Source: Streptomyces cylindrosporus
GTDB lineage: Bacteria; Actinomycetota; Actinomycetes; Streptomycetales; Streptomycetaceae
NCBI RefSeq assembly: GCF_022698165.1
Contig: NZ_JALDAY010000003.1
Coordinates: forward strand, 310,001 to 374,000
Length of the DNA: 64,000 bases
Direction of reading: 5' to 3'
Position numbers and translations under genes: made by a program. The notes under the pieces were generated by a model that saw only the letters and a list, made by a program, of their open reading frames with translations, was not told where the DNA came from and searched no databases. This document shows positions 28,544-37,225 of this stretch, piece after piece (position 1 is the first letter of the stretch; each line of letters starts with the position of its first letter).

Positions 28544-29141
28544 CACCATCACCCGGTCGGCGCCCGACACGGTCAAGATCCTCATCGCCGGCGGTTTCGG
28601 CGTGGGGAAGACCACCATGGTCGGCTCGGTGAGCGAGATCGCGCCGCTGCGCACCGAGGAACGGCTGACCTCGGCCGGCCTCGGCGTCGACGACCTGGAG
28701 GGCATCGAGGAGAAGAAGGCCACCACGGTGGCCCTGGACTTCGGCCGGATCACCATCGGCGAGGACCTGGTCCTGTATCTCTTCGGCACCCCGGGCCAGC
28801 AGCGGTTCTGGTTCATGTGGAACGACCTCGCCCTGGGCGCCCTGGGCGCGGTCGTCCTCATCGATGTCCGGCGTCCGGAGACCAGCTTCGCGGCGATCGA
28901 CTTCTTCGAACGCCGGGACATCCCCTTCGTCGTCGCCGTGAACGGCTTCTACGGCGAACACCCCTACCCGCCCGAGGAGATCCGCGACGCGCTGGCCCTG
29001 CCGGAACACGTCCAGGTCCTGCTGTGCGACGCCCGCGAGCGCGGCTCGTGCCGGGACGTGCTGATCGCCCTGCTCGACCAGTTGATCGCCTCCGCCGTGC
29101 AGTCCGACGGGGGCGGCAGGCTCACTCCCGGGGGCCCGTGA
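28530..29141 (+). CDS. cvnD: Small GTP-binding protein (CvnD), conservon 1
   Basis: The protein has 203 residues. The TTG at 28530 has GAGG about 7 nt upstream and lies inside cvnC. The P-loop is GGFGVGKTT, the switch II motif LFGTPGQQRF, and the base-recognition site reads VAVNGF instead of NKXD, as is usual in conservon GTPases. It cycles between GTP and GDP states under control of CvnA-C. Its 3' end overlaps the convergent M81 gene by 20 bp, so no terminator lies between them. Confidence 0.95.
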   Translation: MADSDTITRSAPDTVKILIAGGFGVGKTTMVGSVSEIAPLRTEERLTSAGLGVDDLEGIEEKKATTVALDFGRITIGEDLVLYLFGTPGQQRFWFMWNDLALGALGAVVLIDVRRPETSFAAIDFFERRDIPFVVAVNGFYGEHPYPPEEIRDALALPEHVQVLLCDARERGSCRDVLIALLDQLIASAVQSDGGGRLTPGGP

Positions 29142-30639
29142 GGGGCCGGTCCGACGGCGCGACGATCCGTGCCGTCAGGTCCGGGTCCGGCATGTCCGGG
29201 TCGAAGGGGAACATGGGGCGGCGGATGCGGTGGTGGCCGAGCCTGGTGAGGTCCTGGTCGACGCCGCCCGGGGTGAGCGCCATCTTCCAGTCGGCGGCCA
29301 TCGCGAAGAGCTCGGGTTCGAGATAGCCGATCTTGACGATCACGACGTCGGCCTGACGGGGACTCAGGTCGAGGTCGGTGAAGTCGTGTTCGTGGTGGTA
29401 CGGCTTGCGCAGCCGGGTCAGGATCACGTGCACGGAGCCGACCCGCAGGACGGCCTCGGTCTCGGCGTCGCGGTCGCCGTGCCGGATCGCGTGGACGACG
29501 CCGGTGAGGGTGAGCGGGCCTGCGTGCCGGTCGTCCACCTCGGCGCCCGCGGTGACGGTGACGGTCGCTCCGACGCCGGCCGCGACGGCGGCGTCGACGG
29601 CCGCGGGGCCGGGCAGGGAGGCGTAGATGACGGTGGGGCCGTCCTCGTCCTTGAACTCCGGGCGGGCCAGGACCTGTTGGAGTCCCCAGGTGACGTCTCC
29701 CGCGCCGCCCGCGGTCGGATTGTCGCCGGTGTCGCTGACGAAGTAGGGGCGGGCGGTGGAGGCCAGCGCCGCGTCGAGGCAGTCGTCCAGGGTGCCGGTC
29801 GGGGCGACGAAGGCGAAGTCGCGGCGGGCCGCCCAGAAGCGGTTCGCGAGCCGTTCGGCGCCCGTGGTCACGGCCTCCCGGGAAGGTCCCGTCACGACGA
29901 CCGCGGCACGGTTGCGCGGTTCGTCCGCCCACGCGTAGCCGACCCAGATCGCCGCGTCGGTCACGCCCTCGGTGGCCTCCACCTCGTCCACTGCGGCGTA
30001 CACGCTCTTCGCCGGTTCGATGCGGGTGGAGGTCTGCTCCCCGGCGAGCAGCACCGGCACCGGGATCCAGGCCTTGACCGGGCGGGGGGCGCCGGTGGTG
30101 AGGAGGTCGACGAGGTTGCGGGCGGCTCGCTCCTTGGTGTCCATGGCGTCCTCGTGCGGGGCCATGCGGTAGCAGGTGATCAGGTCGCTCTGGTGGACGA
30201 GTTCGCGGGAGACGTTGCCGTGCAGGTCCATGGAGGTGGACACGAGCGGGTCCGGTCCGATCACTTCCCTTATACGGGCGAGGAGTTCGGCCTCCGCGTC
30301 GTCCAGGCCCTCCACGGTCATCGCGCCGTGGATGTCGTACCAGAGTCCGTCGATACGGCCCAACCGGCCGAGTCTGTCGAGGAGTTCGGCGGTGAGTTCG
30401 GCGTACGCGGCCGCGGTGACCGTGCCGCCGGGGAGGGCCTTGCCGACGAGCGCTCCGCGCCAGTGGGCCGAGTCGTGCAACTCGGTGCCGGGGGCGAGGA
30501 ACTGGTAGCGGGACAGGATCTCGTCGCCGCGGAGGGGGTGGAAGGCGGGGGCTTCGGTGCGGGCCGGGGAGAAGGTGGAGGACTCGATGCCGAGGCCTGC
30601 GATGGCGATCACGGGATGCTGTGGTGTCAGGTCTGTCAT
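29122..30639 (-). CDS. M81-family (MlrC-like) metallopeptidase
   Basis: The protein has 505 residues, close to MlrC. It has the N-terminal DUF1485 domain (IAGLGIESSTFSP, then YDIHGAMTVEG, SMDLHGNVSRELV, YRMAPHEDAMDTKERA) and the C-terminal MlrC domain (FVSDTGDNPTAGGAGDVT). The Asp/His sites of these motifs hold zinc. MlrC cleaves linearised microcystin; most relatives sit beside peptide or sugar transporters and have unknown substrates. The ATG at 30639 overlaps the ROK repressor stop as ATGA. It is cytoplasmic (no signal). Together with the Dpp-type importer across the divergent promoter it probably degrades what that importer brings in. Confidence 0.9.
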   Translation of the reverse strand: MTDLTPQHPVIAIAGLGIESSTFSPARTEAPAFHPLRGDEILSRYQFLAPGTELHDSAHWRGALVGKALPGGTVTAAAYAELTAELLDRLGRLGRIDGLWYDIHGAMTVEGLDDAEAELLARIREVIGPDPLVSTSMDLHGNVSRELVHQSDLITCYRMAPHEDAMDTKERAARNLVDLLTTGAPRPVKAWIPVPVLLAGEQTSTRIEPAKSVYAAVDEVEATEGVTDAAIWVGYAWADEPRNRAAVVVTGPSREAVTTGAERLANRFWAARRDFAFVAPTGTLDDCLDAALASTARPYFVSDTGDNPTAGGAGDVTWGLQQVLARPEFKDEDGPTVIYASLPGPAAVDAAVAAGVGATVTVTAGAEVDDRHAGPLTLTGVVHAIRHGDRDAETEAVLRVGSVHVILTRLRKPYHHEHDFTDLDLSPRQADVVIVKIGYLEPELFAMAADWKMALTPGGVDQDLTRLGHHRIRRPMFPFDPDMPDPDLTARIVAPSDRPLTGPRE

Positions 30640-31835
30640 CGGGTCCTCGCTTGGTCCATGACCTTCTCCAGTGCTTCTGTGAGCGCTCGTTGCAACGCGA
30701 ACTGGCCTGCCCCCACCAGGCCCGCGTCGGCGCCGAGGCTGGTGCGTTCGATCACCAGGTGCTTGGTCACCAAGGGGTGGCAGCCCTCGTACAGCTGGCT
30801 GCGTACCGCCGCCACGAAGGGTTCGAGGGTGGAGAGGATGCCGCCCAGGTAGACGGCGTCGGGGTTGAAGAAATTGACGTTGGCCGCCAGGACCTGGCCG
30901 AGGTAGCGGCCCGCCTGGCGGACGGCTCGGGTGGCCTCGGGGTCGGCGTCCGTGGCGAGGCGTACGACGTCCTCGGTGGACGTCACCTCCAGGCCGCGCT
31001 CGCGCAGGATGCGGACCAGGGCCGCGCCCGAGGCGACCGTCTCCAGGCAGCCCGTGTTGCCGCAGGAGCAGGGCGTGTCGTGGCCGGCCTCGACCCTGAC
31101 GTGGGTGATCTCGCCGGCTGCTCCGGTGCCGCCGCGGTAGAGGCGGCCGTCGGCGATGACGCCCGCGCCGATGCCGGAACCCGCCTTCACCATGATGGAC
31201 TGACGCTGCTCGGGGGGCCGGACGCTGTGCTCGCCGACGGCCATGCAGTTGGCGTCGTTCTCGATGGCCACCGGGACCGAGAAGCGCTCCTCCATCCAGG
31301 CGCGGACGGGGAATCTGTTCCAGCCCGGCATGCGGGCGGGCAGCGTCACCAGGCCCGGTTCGACGTCGACGGGTCCGGGCAGGCACAGGCCCACTCCGCG
31401 CAGCAGTCGGCGGCCGTGCCGGTCGGCGAGCTCCGCGAGGGTCTCGGCCAGTCCGGGCAGCGCCGCCTCGGGGCCGTCGGCGGTCGGGAACGGGACCGTG
31501 GAGACGTCGGTGAGTCCGCCGCCGGGGAGCACGACACCGACGTGGGCGTGCCGGCCGCCGAGTTCGGCCGCGACCGCGAAGCCGTCGCTGCCGCCGAGGC
31601 GCAGCACCTTGCGCGGCCGTCCGCCCGCCGAGGACACCGTGCCCTCCTCGGCGACCAGTCCGTGCTCCAGCAGCTGGCTCACGGTGAGCGAGATCGTCGA
31701 GGGCGCGGCACCGAGCAGCCCGGCGATCTCCGTGCGCGTCGTGGCCTGCCCGGAGGCGAGGAGTTCGAGGACGCGCTCGGCCAGCGAGGAGACGCCCGCG
31801 CCGTTCTTCCGGCGCGGCGGACTTTTTTCAGTCAT
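30636..31835 (-). CDS. ROK-family transcriptional repressor
   Basis: The protein has 399 residues. An N-terminal winged helix (RTEIAGLLGAAPSTISLTVS) is fused to a ROK sugar-binding fold with IENDANCMAVGE, GSGIGAGVIADG and the zinc motif CSCGNTGCLE. It is the NagC/XylR type: DNA binding is released by a sugar or sugar phosphate. It is divergent from the importer at 32017 with a 181-bp gap holding an inverted repeat, and it is coupled to the M81 gene. It probably represses both arms of the cluster. Confidence 0.94.
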   Translation of the reverse strand: MTEKSPPRRKNGAGVSSLAERVLELLASGQATTRTEIAGLLGAAPSTISLTVSQLLEHGLVAEEGTVSSAGGRPRKVLRLGGSDGFAVAAELGGRHAHVGVVLPGGGLTDVSTVPFPTADGPEAALPGLAETLAELADRHGRRLLRGVGLCLPGPVDVEPGLVTLPARMPGWNRFPVRAWMEERFSVPVAIENDANCMAVGEHSVRPPEQRQSIMVKAGSGIGAGVIADGRLYRGGTGAAGEITHVRVEAGHDTPCSCGNTGCLETVASGAALVRILRERGLEVTSTEDVVRLATDADPEATRAVRQAGRYLGQVLAANVNFFNPDAVYLGGILSTLEPFVAAVRSQLYEGCHPLVTKHLVIERTSLGADAGLVGAGQFALQRALTEALEKVMDQARTR

Positions 31836-31917
31836 GAACGAAGTAACTTCCGTCGGCGGCGTTCGGGACGACGAGCGTACGACCCGTAGACCACCTCTGC
31901 GCTTTTTTCAGAACAGC

Positions 31918-31952
31918 AGAAACAGGCTTTTTACAGCGACGCGTCTGTTTCT
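31918..31952. promoter_or_regulatory. Candidate ROK-repressor operator
   Basis: AGAAACAG (31918-31925) and CTGTTTCT (31945-31952) are perfect 8-bp inverted arms with a 19-nt spacer, in an A+T-rich stretch midway between the divergent repressor and importer genes. The position is what an operator for both arms would have. Confidence 0.5.
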
Positions 31953-32016
31953 TCGAACAATCGGGTCGTTGACTATCCTCACCCCGCTTCCACTCCCCCT
32001 TTCTTCGAGGTGAGCC

Positions 32017-33756
32017 ATGTCCCCTGCCCGCACGAGACTTCTCGCCGGTGCCGTCGTCTGTGCGGGCACCCTGGTGCTCGCCGGCTGCTCCGGGTCGAGC
32101 GGTACGTCGTCCGCGTCCAAGGACTCAATCAACTACGCGCTGCCCGCGAACTTCACGCCGAACTGGATCCTGCCGATCGGCACGGCCGCGCACCTGAACA
32201 CCAACAACATCTCCATCGCGAACACGCTGTGGGAGCCGCTCATCGCGTACGACGGCTCGACCGGCAAGATCGCCTGGAACAAGGCCGGTTCGATCGCCGC
32301 GGCCGCGGACTTCGCCGCCGACAACAAGAGCGTGAAGATCACCCTGGGCGACCGGCACTGGAGCGACGGGAAGCCGATCACCTCGAAGGACGTCGAGTTC
32401 TGGTTCGACCTCATCAAGGCGAACAAGGCGCAGTGGGCCGGCTACAACCCGGGCAAGGCGCCGGACAACTGGACGTCCTTCAAGGCCGACGACGACACCC
32501 ACTTCACGATCACCTTCGACAAGGCCTACAGCCCCCAGTGGATGCTGGCCAACGAGCTGAGCCTCATCAACCCGCTCCCCCAGCACGTCTGGGACAAGGG
32601 CACCCCGAAGGCGACCTGGACCTACCTCAACAACGCGGCCAAGAACATCGGGGGTTACGCCACCAACCCCCTGTGGAAGACCATCTCCGGCCCGTACCGG
32701 GTGAAGTCCTTCTCCACGGCCGGCAAGGTCGTCCTGACCGCCAACAAGAAGTACGACGGCGGCGAGAAGCCGGGCATCCCCACGGTGAACCTCCTCCCCT
32801 TCACCACGGCGGACGCGGAGAAGAACGCGCTGCGGTCGGGCACGGTCGACTACGGCTACATCGAGGCGACCGACCTCGACCAGAAGGACAGCTTCACCGC
32901 GCGCGGCTACGAGGTGAAGCCCTGGTCGGGCTGGGCGATCACCTACATGCCGTACAACTTCAACAATCCGGCGATGGGCGCGGTGTTCAAGCAGCTGTAC
33001 GCGCGGCAGGCGGTGCAGCGGTCGATCGACCAGACGACTCTCGCGAAGGTCGTCTTCAACGGGACCGCGGTGCCCGGCTACGGCCCGGTCCCGCAGGCCC
33101 AGAGCTCCGACTTCCTCTCGTCGACGCAGAAGGACAACCCGTACCCGTTCTCGACCTCGGCCGCCAAGTCCCTGCTGACGAGCCATGGTTGGGCCGAGCA
33201 GGGAGGGGTGATGACGTGCACGGACTCCGCGAAGTGCGGTGAAGGGGTCGCCAAGGGGACGAAGTTCGAGATGACCGTGCTGTCGCAGTCCGGCTCGACG
33301 GTCACCGACAACATGATGAGCGCGATCCAGTCCTCGCTCGCGAAGACCGGCATCAAGTTCTCCATCAAGACCGCGCCGGTCAACTCGGTCCTGTCGCAGA
33401 CCCCGCAGTGCACGGCGAGCCAGTCGATCTGCAAGTGGCAGCTGTCCTTCTTCGGCACGGCGGGCAGCTGGTACTTCAACGCCTTCCCGACCGGTGACTC
33501 CCTCTTCCAGACCAAGGGCGGCTCGAACTTCGGCAACTACTCCGACCCGGCCGTCGACAAGCTCATCACCGCGTCCACGACGTCGAGTTCGAACCAGGCG
33601 GTCCAGGAGTACAGCGCGGCCCTCGCCAAGGACCTGCCGGTGATCTGGCTGCCGGAGCCCGACTACCAGATCTCCGTGATGAAGAACGGCCTGGGCGGCT
33701 TCTCCCAGGACTCGCTCGCCAACTTCCACCCCGCGCAGTGGAAGTGGACCAGCTGA
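32017..33756 (+). CDS. Peptide/oligosaccharide ABC substrate-binding lipoprotein (family 5)
   Basis: The protein has 579 residues. The lipoprotein signal ends in GTLVLAGCSGSSG. The mature protein is a family-5 (DppA/OppA-like) binding protein: NTLWEPLIAYDGSTGKIAWN, then SKDVEFWFDLIKANKAQW, and VKITLGDRHWSDGKPITS. Such proteins bind peptides but also oligosaccharides, nickel and glycosides. Lys-, Asn- and Gln-rich composition differs a little from its neighbours but is normal for the family. It is the first gene of a five-gene arm that ends in a sugar kinase. Confidence 0.93.
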   Translation: MSPARTRLLAGAVVCAGTLVLAGCSGSSGTSSASKDSINYALPANFTPNWILPIGTAAHLNTNNISIANTLWEPLIAYDGSTGKIAWNKAGSIAAAADFAADNKSVKITLGDRHWSDGKPITSKDVEFWFDLIKANKAQWAGYNPGKAPDNWTSFKADDDTHFTITFDKAYSPQWMLANELSLINPLPQHVWDKGTPKATWTYLNNAAKNIGGYATNPLWKTISGPYRVKSFSTAGKVVLTANKKYDGGEKPGIPTVNLLPFTTADAEKNALRSGTVDYGYIEATDLDQKDSFTARGYEVKPWSGWAITYMPYNFNNPAMGAVFKQLYARQAVQRSIDQTTLAKVVFNGTAVPGYGPVPQAQSSDFLSSTQKDNPYPFSTSAAKSLLTSHGWAEQGGVMTCTDSAKCGEGVAKGTKFEMTVLSQSGSTVTDNMMSAIQSSLAKTGIKFSIKTAPVNSVLSQTPQCTASQSICKWQLSFFGTAGSWYFNAFPTGDSLFQTKGGSNFGNYSDPAVDKLITASTTSSSNQAVQEYSAALAKDLPVIWLPEPDYQISVMKNGLGGFSQDSLANFHPAQWKWTS

Positions 33757-33759
33757 GGC

Positions 33760-34719
33760 ATGGAGACTCTCGCCTACCTCGCCCGGCGGACGGCCCAGGC
33801 GCTCGTGGTGATCCTCATCGTCACGGTCGTGGTCTTCTGCCTGCTGCACGCGCTGCCCGGGGGTCCCGCACGCGGGATCCTCGGCCCGCAGGCGACGGCC
33901 CAGCAGATCGCCGCCTTCGACCACGACCAGGGGCTGGACCGGCCGCTGCCCGTCCAGTACGTCTACTACCTGCGCACCCTGCTCCACGGTGACCTCGGGA
34001 CCTCGTACACCCTGAACGAGGCGGTCTCCCAGCTCGTCGGGCAACGGCTGCCGAAGACCCTGGTGTTGACGGTCCTGTCGGCCGTCGTCGGGCTGCTGCT
34101 GGCCGTCCCGCTGGGGATGTGGCAGGCGGTGCGGCGCAACAAGCCCGCGGACTACGTGATCACGACCCTGAGCTTCGTCGCGTACTCGACCCCGGTGTAC
34201 TTCCTGGGGCTGATCCTGGTGCTGGTCTTCACCCAGGAACTGAACTGGTTCCCCTCGCAGGCGCCCCAAGGGGACACGCCGGCCCAGGTGTTCGCGGATC
34301 CGGTGGCGCTGGTCCTGCCGGTCGTCACGGGGGCGGCCTCCATGGTCGCCGTGTTCAGCCGGTACATGCGGGCCGCGACCCTGGAGAACCTGTCCGAGGA
34401 CTACGTCCGCACCGCTCGGGCGGGCGGCTCCCGGCAGGGGGCGATCCTCTTCCGGCACGTCTTCCGCAACTCGCTGACGCCGGTGATCGCGATGCTCGGC
34501 TACTACGTGCCGGTGCTGTTCGGCGGTGCGCTGGTCGTCGAGCAGCTCTTCAACTACCCGGGGATGGGGCTGCTGTTCTGGAGCGCCGCGCAGTCGTCCG
34601 ACTATCCGGTGCTGCTGGGCTGCGTGCTGGTCATCTCCGTCGCGACGGTCGTGGGCACGCTGCTCGCCGACGTCGTCCAGCGGATCGTCGATCCACGAGT
34701 GAAGGCGGGGCGCGCATGA
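33760..34719 (+). CDS. Dpp/Opp-type ABC permease, subunit B
   Basis: The protein has 319 residues, starting METLAYLARRTAQALVVILI. It has the DppB layout with six membrane segments, including the HALPGGPARGILGP region after the first helix. The EAA loop is DYVRTARAGGSRQGAILFRHVFRNSLTPVI. It pairs with the next permease. Three nucleotides separate it from the binding-protein gene, and its stop overlaps the next start as ATGA. Confidence 0.94.
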   Translation: METLAYLARRTAQALVVILIVTVVVFCLLHALPGGPARGILGPQATAQQIAAFDHDQGLDRPLPVQYVYYLRTLLHGDLGTSYTLNEAVSQLVGQRLPKTLVLTVLSAVVGLLLAVPLGMWQAVRRNKPADYVITTLSFVAYSTPVYFLGLILVLVFTQELNWFPSQAPQGDTPAQVFADPVALVLPVVTGAASMVAVFSRYMRAATLENLSEDYVRTARAGGSRQGAILFRHVFRNSLTPVIAMLGYYVPVLFGGALVVEQLFNYPGMGLLFWSAAQSSDYPVLLGCVLVISVATVVGTLLADVVQRIVDPRVKAGRA

Positions 34720-35594
34720 CTGCCGTACTGCAGACCGCGCCCGTCGAGGCCGTCCCCAACTACCGGGTGTCCCTGCGGAAGTTCACCCGCAACAAGCTCG
34801 CGGTCGCCGGTCTCGCGGTGGTCCTGCTGTTCCTTCTGTTCTGCTTCGTCGGGCCGCTCCTCCATTCCACCGACCAGACCCACACCGACCTCGGCCAGGT
34901 CAACCTCGCCCCCGGCGGCGCCCATTGGCTCGGCACCGACGCCGTGGGGCACGACGAGCTCGGGCGGCTCATGTACGGCGGGAAGGTCTCGTTGCTCGTC
35001 GGGCTCGCGGCCGGGATCCTCGCGACGGTCATCGGGACCTTGTGGGGTGCGGCCGCGGGATACGCGGGCGGCTGGGTCGACGCGGTGATGATGCGGGTCG
35101 TGGACGCCGGGATCGCCATCCCCGCGCTGTTCATCCTGCTGGTGGTGTCCGCGATCACGACCCCGGACACGGCCGGGTTGATCCTGGTGCTCGGGCTGGT
35201 GTCGTGGCTGGTGCCGTCCCGGCTGGTGCGGGCCGAGACGCTGACACTGAAGAGCCGGGACTACGTACTGACCCTGCGCGCGACCGGCGGCACCCACACG
35301 CGGGCGATCACCCGGCACATCCTGCCCAACTCGGTGTCCACGATCGTCGTCGCGGCCACCTTCCAGGTCGCCGACGCGATCCTGCTCGTGGCGTACGTGT
35401 CGTATCTGGGCCTGGGTGTGCAGCCGCCGAAGACCGACTGGGGCGGGATGCTGTCGGCCGGTCTGACGGCGGCGTACTCCGGCCGATGGTGGCTGATCGT
35501 GCCGCCGGGGTTGGCGATCATTCTGGTGGTGTGCGCGTTCAACGCGATCGGGGACGGGTTGCGGGACGCCTTTGACGTGAGGGGGCGCGGGTGA
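34716..35594 (+). CDS. Dpp/Opp-type ABC permease, subunit C
   Basis: The protein has 292 residues. The N-terminal region (SLRKFTRNKLAVAGLAVVLL) and WLGTDAVGHDELGRLMYGGKVSL are hallmark DppC segments. The EAA loop is DYVLTLRATGGTHTRAITRHILPNS. It completes the channel with the previous gene product. Overlaps of 4 nt on both sides (ATGA and GTGA) mark tight coupling. Confidence 0.94.
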   Translation: MTAVLQTAPVEAVPNYRVSLRKFTRNKLAVAGLAVVLLFLLFCFVGPLLHSTDQTHTDLGQVNLAPGGAHWLGTDAVGHDELGRLMYGGKVSLLVGLAAGILATVIGTLWGAAAGYAGGWVDAVMMRVVDAGIAIPALFILLVVSAITTPDTAGLILVLGLVSWLVPSRLVRAETLTLKSRDYVLTLRATGGTHTRAITRHILPNSVSTIVVAATFQVADAILLVAYVSYLGLGVQPPKTDWGGMLSAGLTAAYSGRWWLIVPPGLAIILVVCAFNAIGDGLRDAFDVRGRG

Positions 35595-37225
35595 GTGGGG
35601 AGCGGGAGAGGGTGTTGGAGGTCGAGGATCTGCAGGTCAGGTTCGCTACGGACACCGGCGAGGTCCCTGCGGTATGTGACATATCACTGCACGTGCATAC
35701 AAGTGAGACCCTCGCCCTGGTGGGCGAGTCCGGCTCCGGCAAGTCCACCGTCGCCCTGGCCGCCATGGGTCTGCTCCCCGGCAACGCCCGCGCGAGCGGC
35801 CGGGTCACCGTCGACGGCACCCAGGTCGTCGGCGCCGGCGAGGCCGAGCTGGCCCGGCTGCGCGGCCGTACCGCGTCGATGGTGTTCCAGGAGCCGGCCA
35901 CCGCGCTCGACCCGCTCACCCGGGTCGGCGCACAGATCGCCGAGGTCATACGCAACCACCGCCCCCTCGGCCGGGCCGAGGCCGCCCGTGAGGCGATCGA
36001 GCTTCTGCGCCGCGTCGGCATCCCCGAGCCCGAGCAGCGGGCGAGGGCCTTCCCCTTCCAGCTCTCCGGCGGGCAGCGGCAGCGTGTCGTCATCGCCATG
36101 GCGATCGCCAACTCGCCGGGGCTGCTGATCGCGGACGAGCCGACGACCGCGCTGGATGTGACCGTCCAGGCCGAAATCCTCGATCTGCTACGGGGGTTGG
36201 CCGCCGACTCGGGCACGGGCGTGCTGCTCGTCACCCACAACATGGGCGTGGTCGCCGACTTCGCCGACCGGGTGGCCGTGATGCTGAACGGCGAGATCGT
36301 GGAGACCGGACCGGTCGAGGAGGTGCTGCTGCGGCCCCGGCACGAGTACACGCGGAAGCTGCTGGCGGCGGTGCCGAGGCTGGTGTTCCAGGGCGAGGAC
36401 CCGGCGCCCAGGCAGGACGCTCCGGTGGTGGAACTCCGGGACGTGCGGGTGCGGTTCGGGAGGGGCCCGCGCGCTGTACGGGCGCTCGACGGAGTGAGCC
36501 TCGACGTGCGCCCCGGCGAGACCGTCGGCCTCGTGGGCGAGTCCGGATCCGGCAAGTCGACGGCGGCCCGGGTCGCCCTGGGCCTGATCCCGCCGGACTC
36601 GGGAACGGTGTCGCTCTTCGGCACCGACCTGGCGCGTTCCCGGGGCCGGCGGCGGCGTGCCCTGCTGTCGGGTGTGGGCGTGGTGCTCCAGGACCCGGTC
36701 GCCTCGCTCGACGCGCGCATGAGCGTGGCCGAGTGTGTCGCCGAACCGCTGCGGATGCACCGGCGCGGGATGTCGGCTGCCGAGCGGCGGGCCAGGGTGG
36801 CCGAGGTGCTCGAACTGGTGCGGCTGCCGAAGGAGTTGATGGCGCGTGGCCCGCGTGAACTGTCCGGCGGTCAGCGGCAGCGGGTCAGCCTCGCCCGCGC
36901 CCTGGTGCTCGAACCACGGCTGCTCGTCGCCGACGAGCCGACGAGCGCGCTGGACGTCAGTGTGCAGCGCACGGTCCTGGAGGTGATCGCCGAGTTGCAG
37001 CGCGAGCTGGGCTTCGGCTGTCTGTTCGTCTCCCACGACCTGGCCGTGGTGCAGCAGTTCGCGCACCGGGTCGTCGTGATGCGGGCCGGGTGCGTCGAGG
37101 AGCAGGGGCCGACCATGTCCACCCTGCTGCGCCCGCGGAGCGAGTACACCCGGCGGCTCATCGCGGCCGTGCCTGTGCCGGATCCGGTGGTGCAGCGGCG
37201 GCGGCGTGCCGGGGTCACCGTATGA
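35591..37225 (+). CDS. Fused double ABC ATPase (DppD-DppF type)
   Basis: The protein has 544 residues and contains two complete ATPase domains, each with GESGSGKST, LSGGQRQRV and an ADEPT Walker B. They correspond to DppD and DppF joined in one chain, so the importer needs only this ATPase protein. Codons 28-39 (35672-35707) are unlike the rest of the gene: GTA, TGT, ATA, TCA, CAT, ACA and AGT lie together, in a genome that rarely uses most of them. The stretch also holds partial palindromes. The protein still reads as a normal beta-strand before Walker A. Confidence 0.93.
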   Translation: MSGERERVLEVEDLQVRFATDTGEVPAVCDISLHVHTSETLALVGESGSGKSTVALAAMGLLPGNARASGRVTVDGTQVVGAGEAELARLRGRTASMVFQEPATALDPLTRVGAQIAEVIRNHRPLGRAEAAREAIELLRRVGIPEPEQRARAFPFQLSGGQRQRVVIAMAIANSPGLLIADEPTTALDVTVQAEILDLLRGLAADSGTGVLLVTHNMGVVADFADRVAVMLNGEIVETGPVEEVLLRPRHEYTRKLLAAVPRLVFQGEDPAPRQDAPVVELRDVRVRFGRGPRAVRALDGVSLDVRPGETVGLVGESGSGKSTAARVALGLIPPDSGTVSLFGTDLARSRGRRRRALLSGVGVVLQDPVASLDARMSVAECVAEPLRMHRRGMSAAERRARVAEVLELVRLPKELMARGPRELSGGQRQRVSLARALVLEPRLLVADEPTSALDVSVQRTVLEVIAELQRELGFGCLFVSHDLAVVQQFAHRVVVMRAGCVEEQGPTMSTLLRPRSEYTRRLIAAVPVPDPVVQRRRRAGVTV

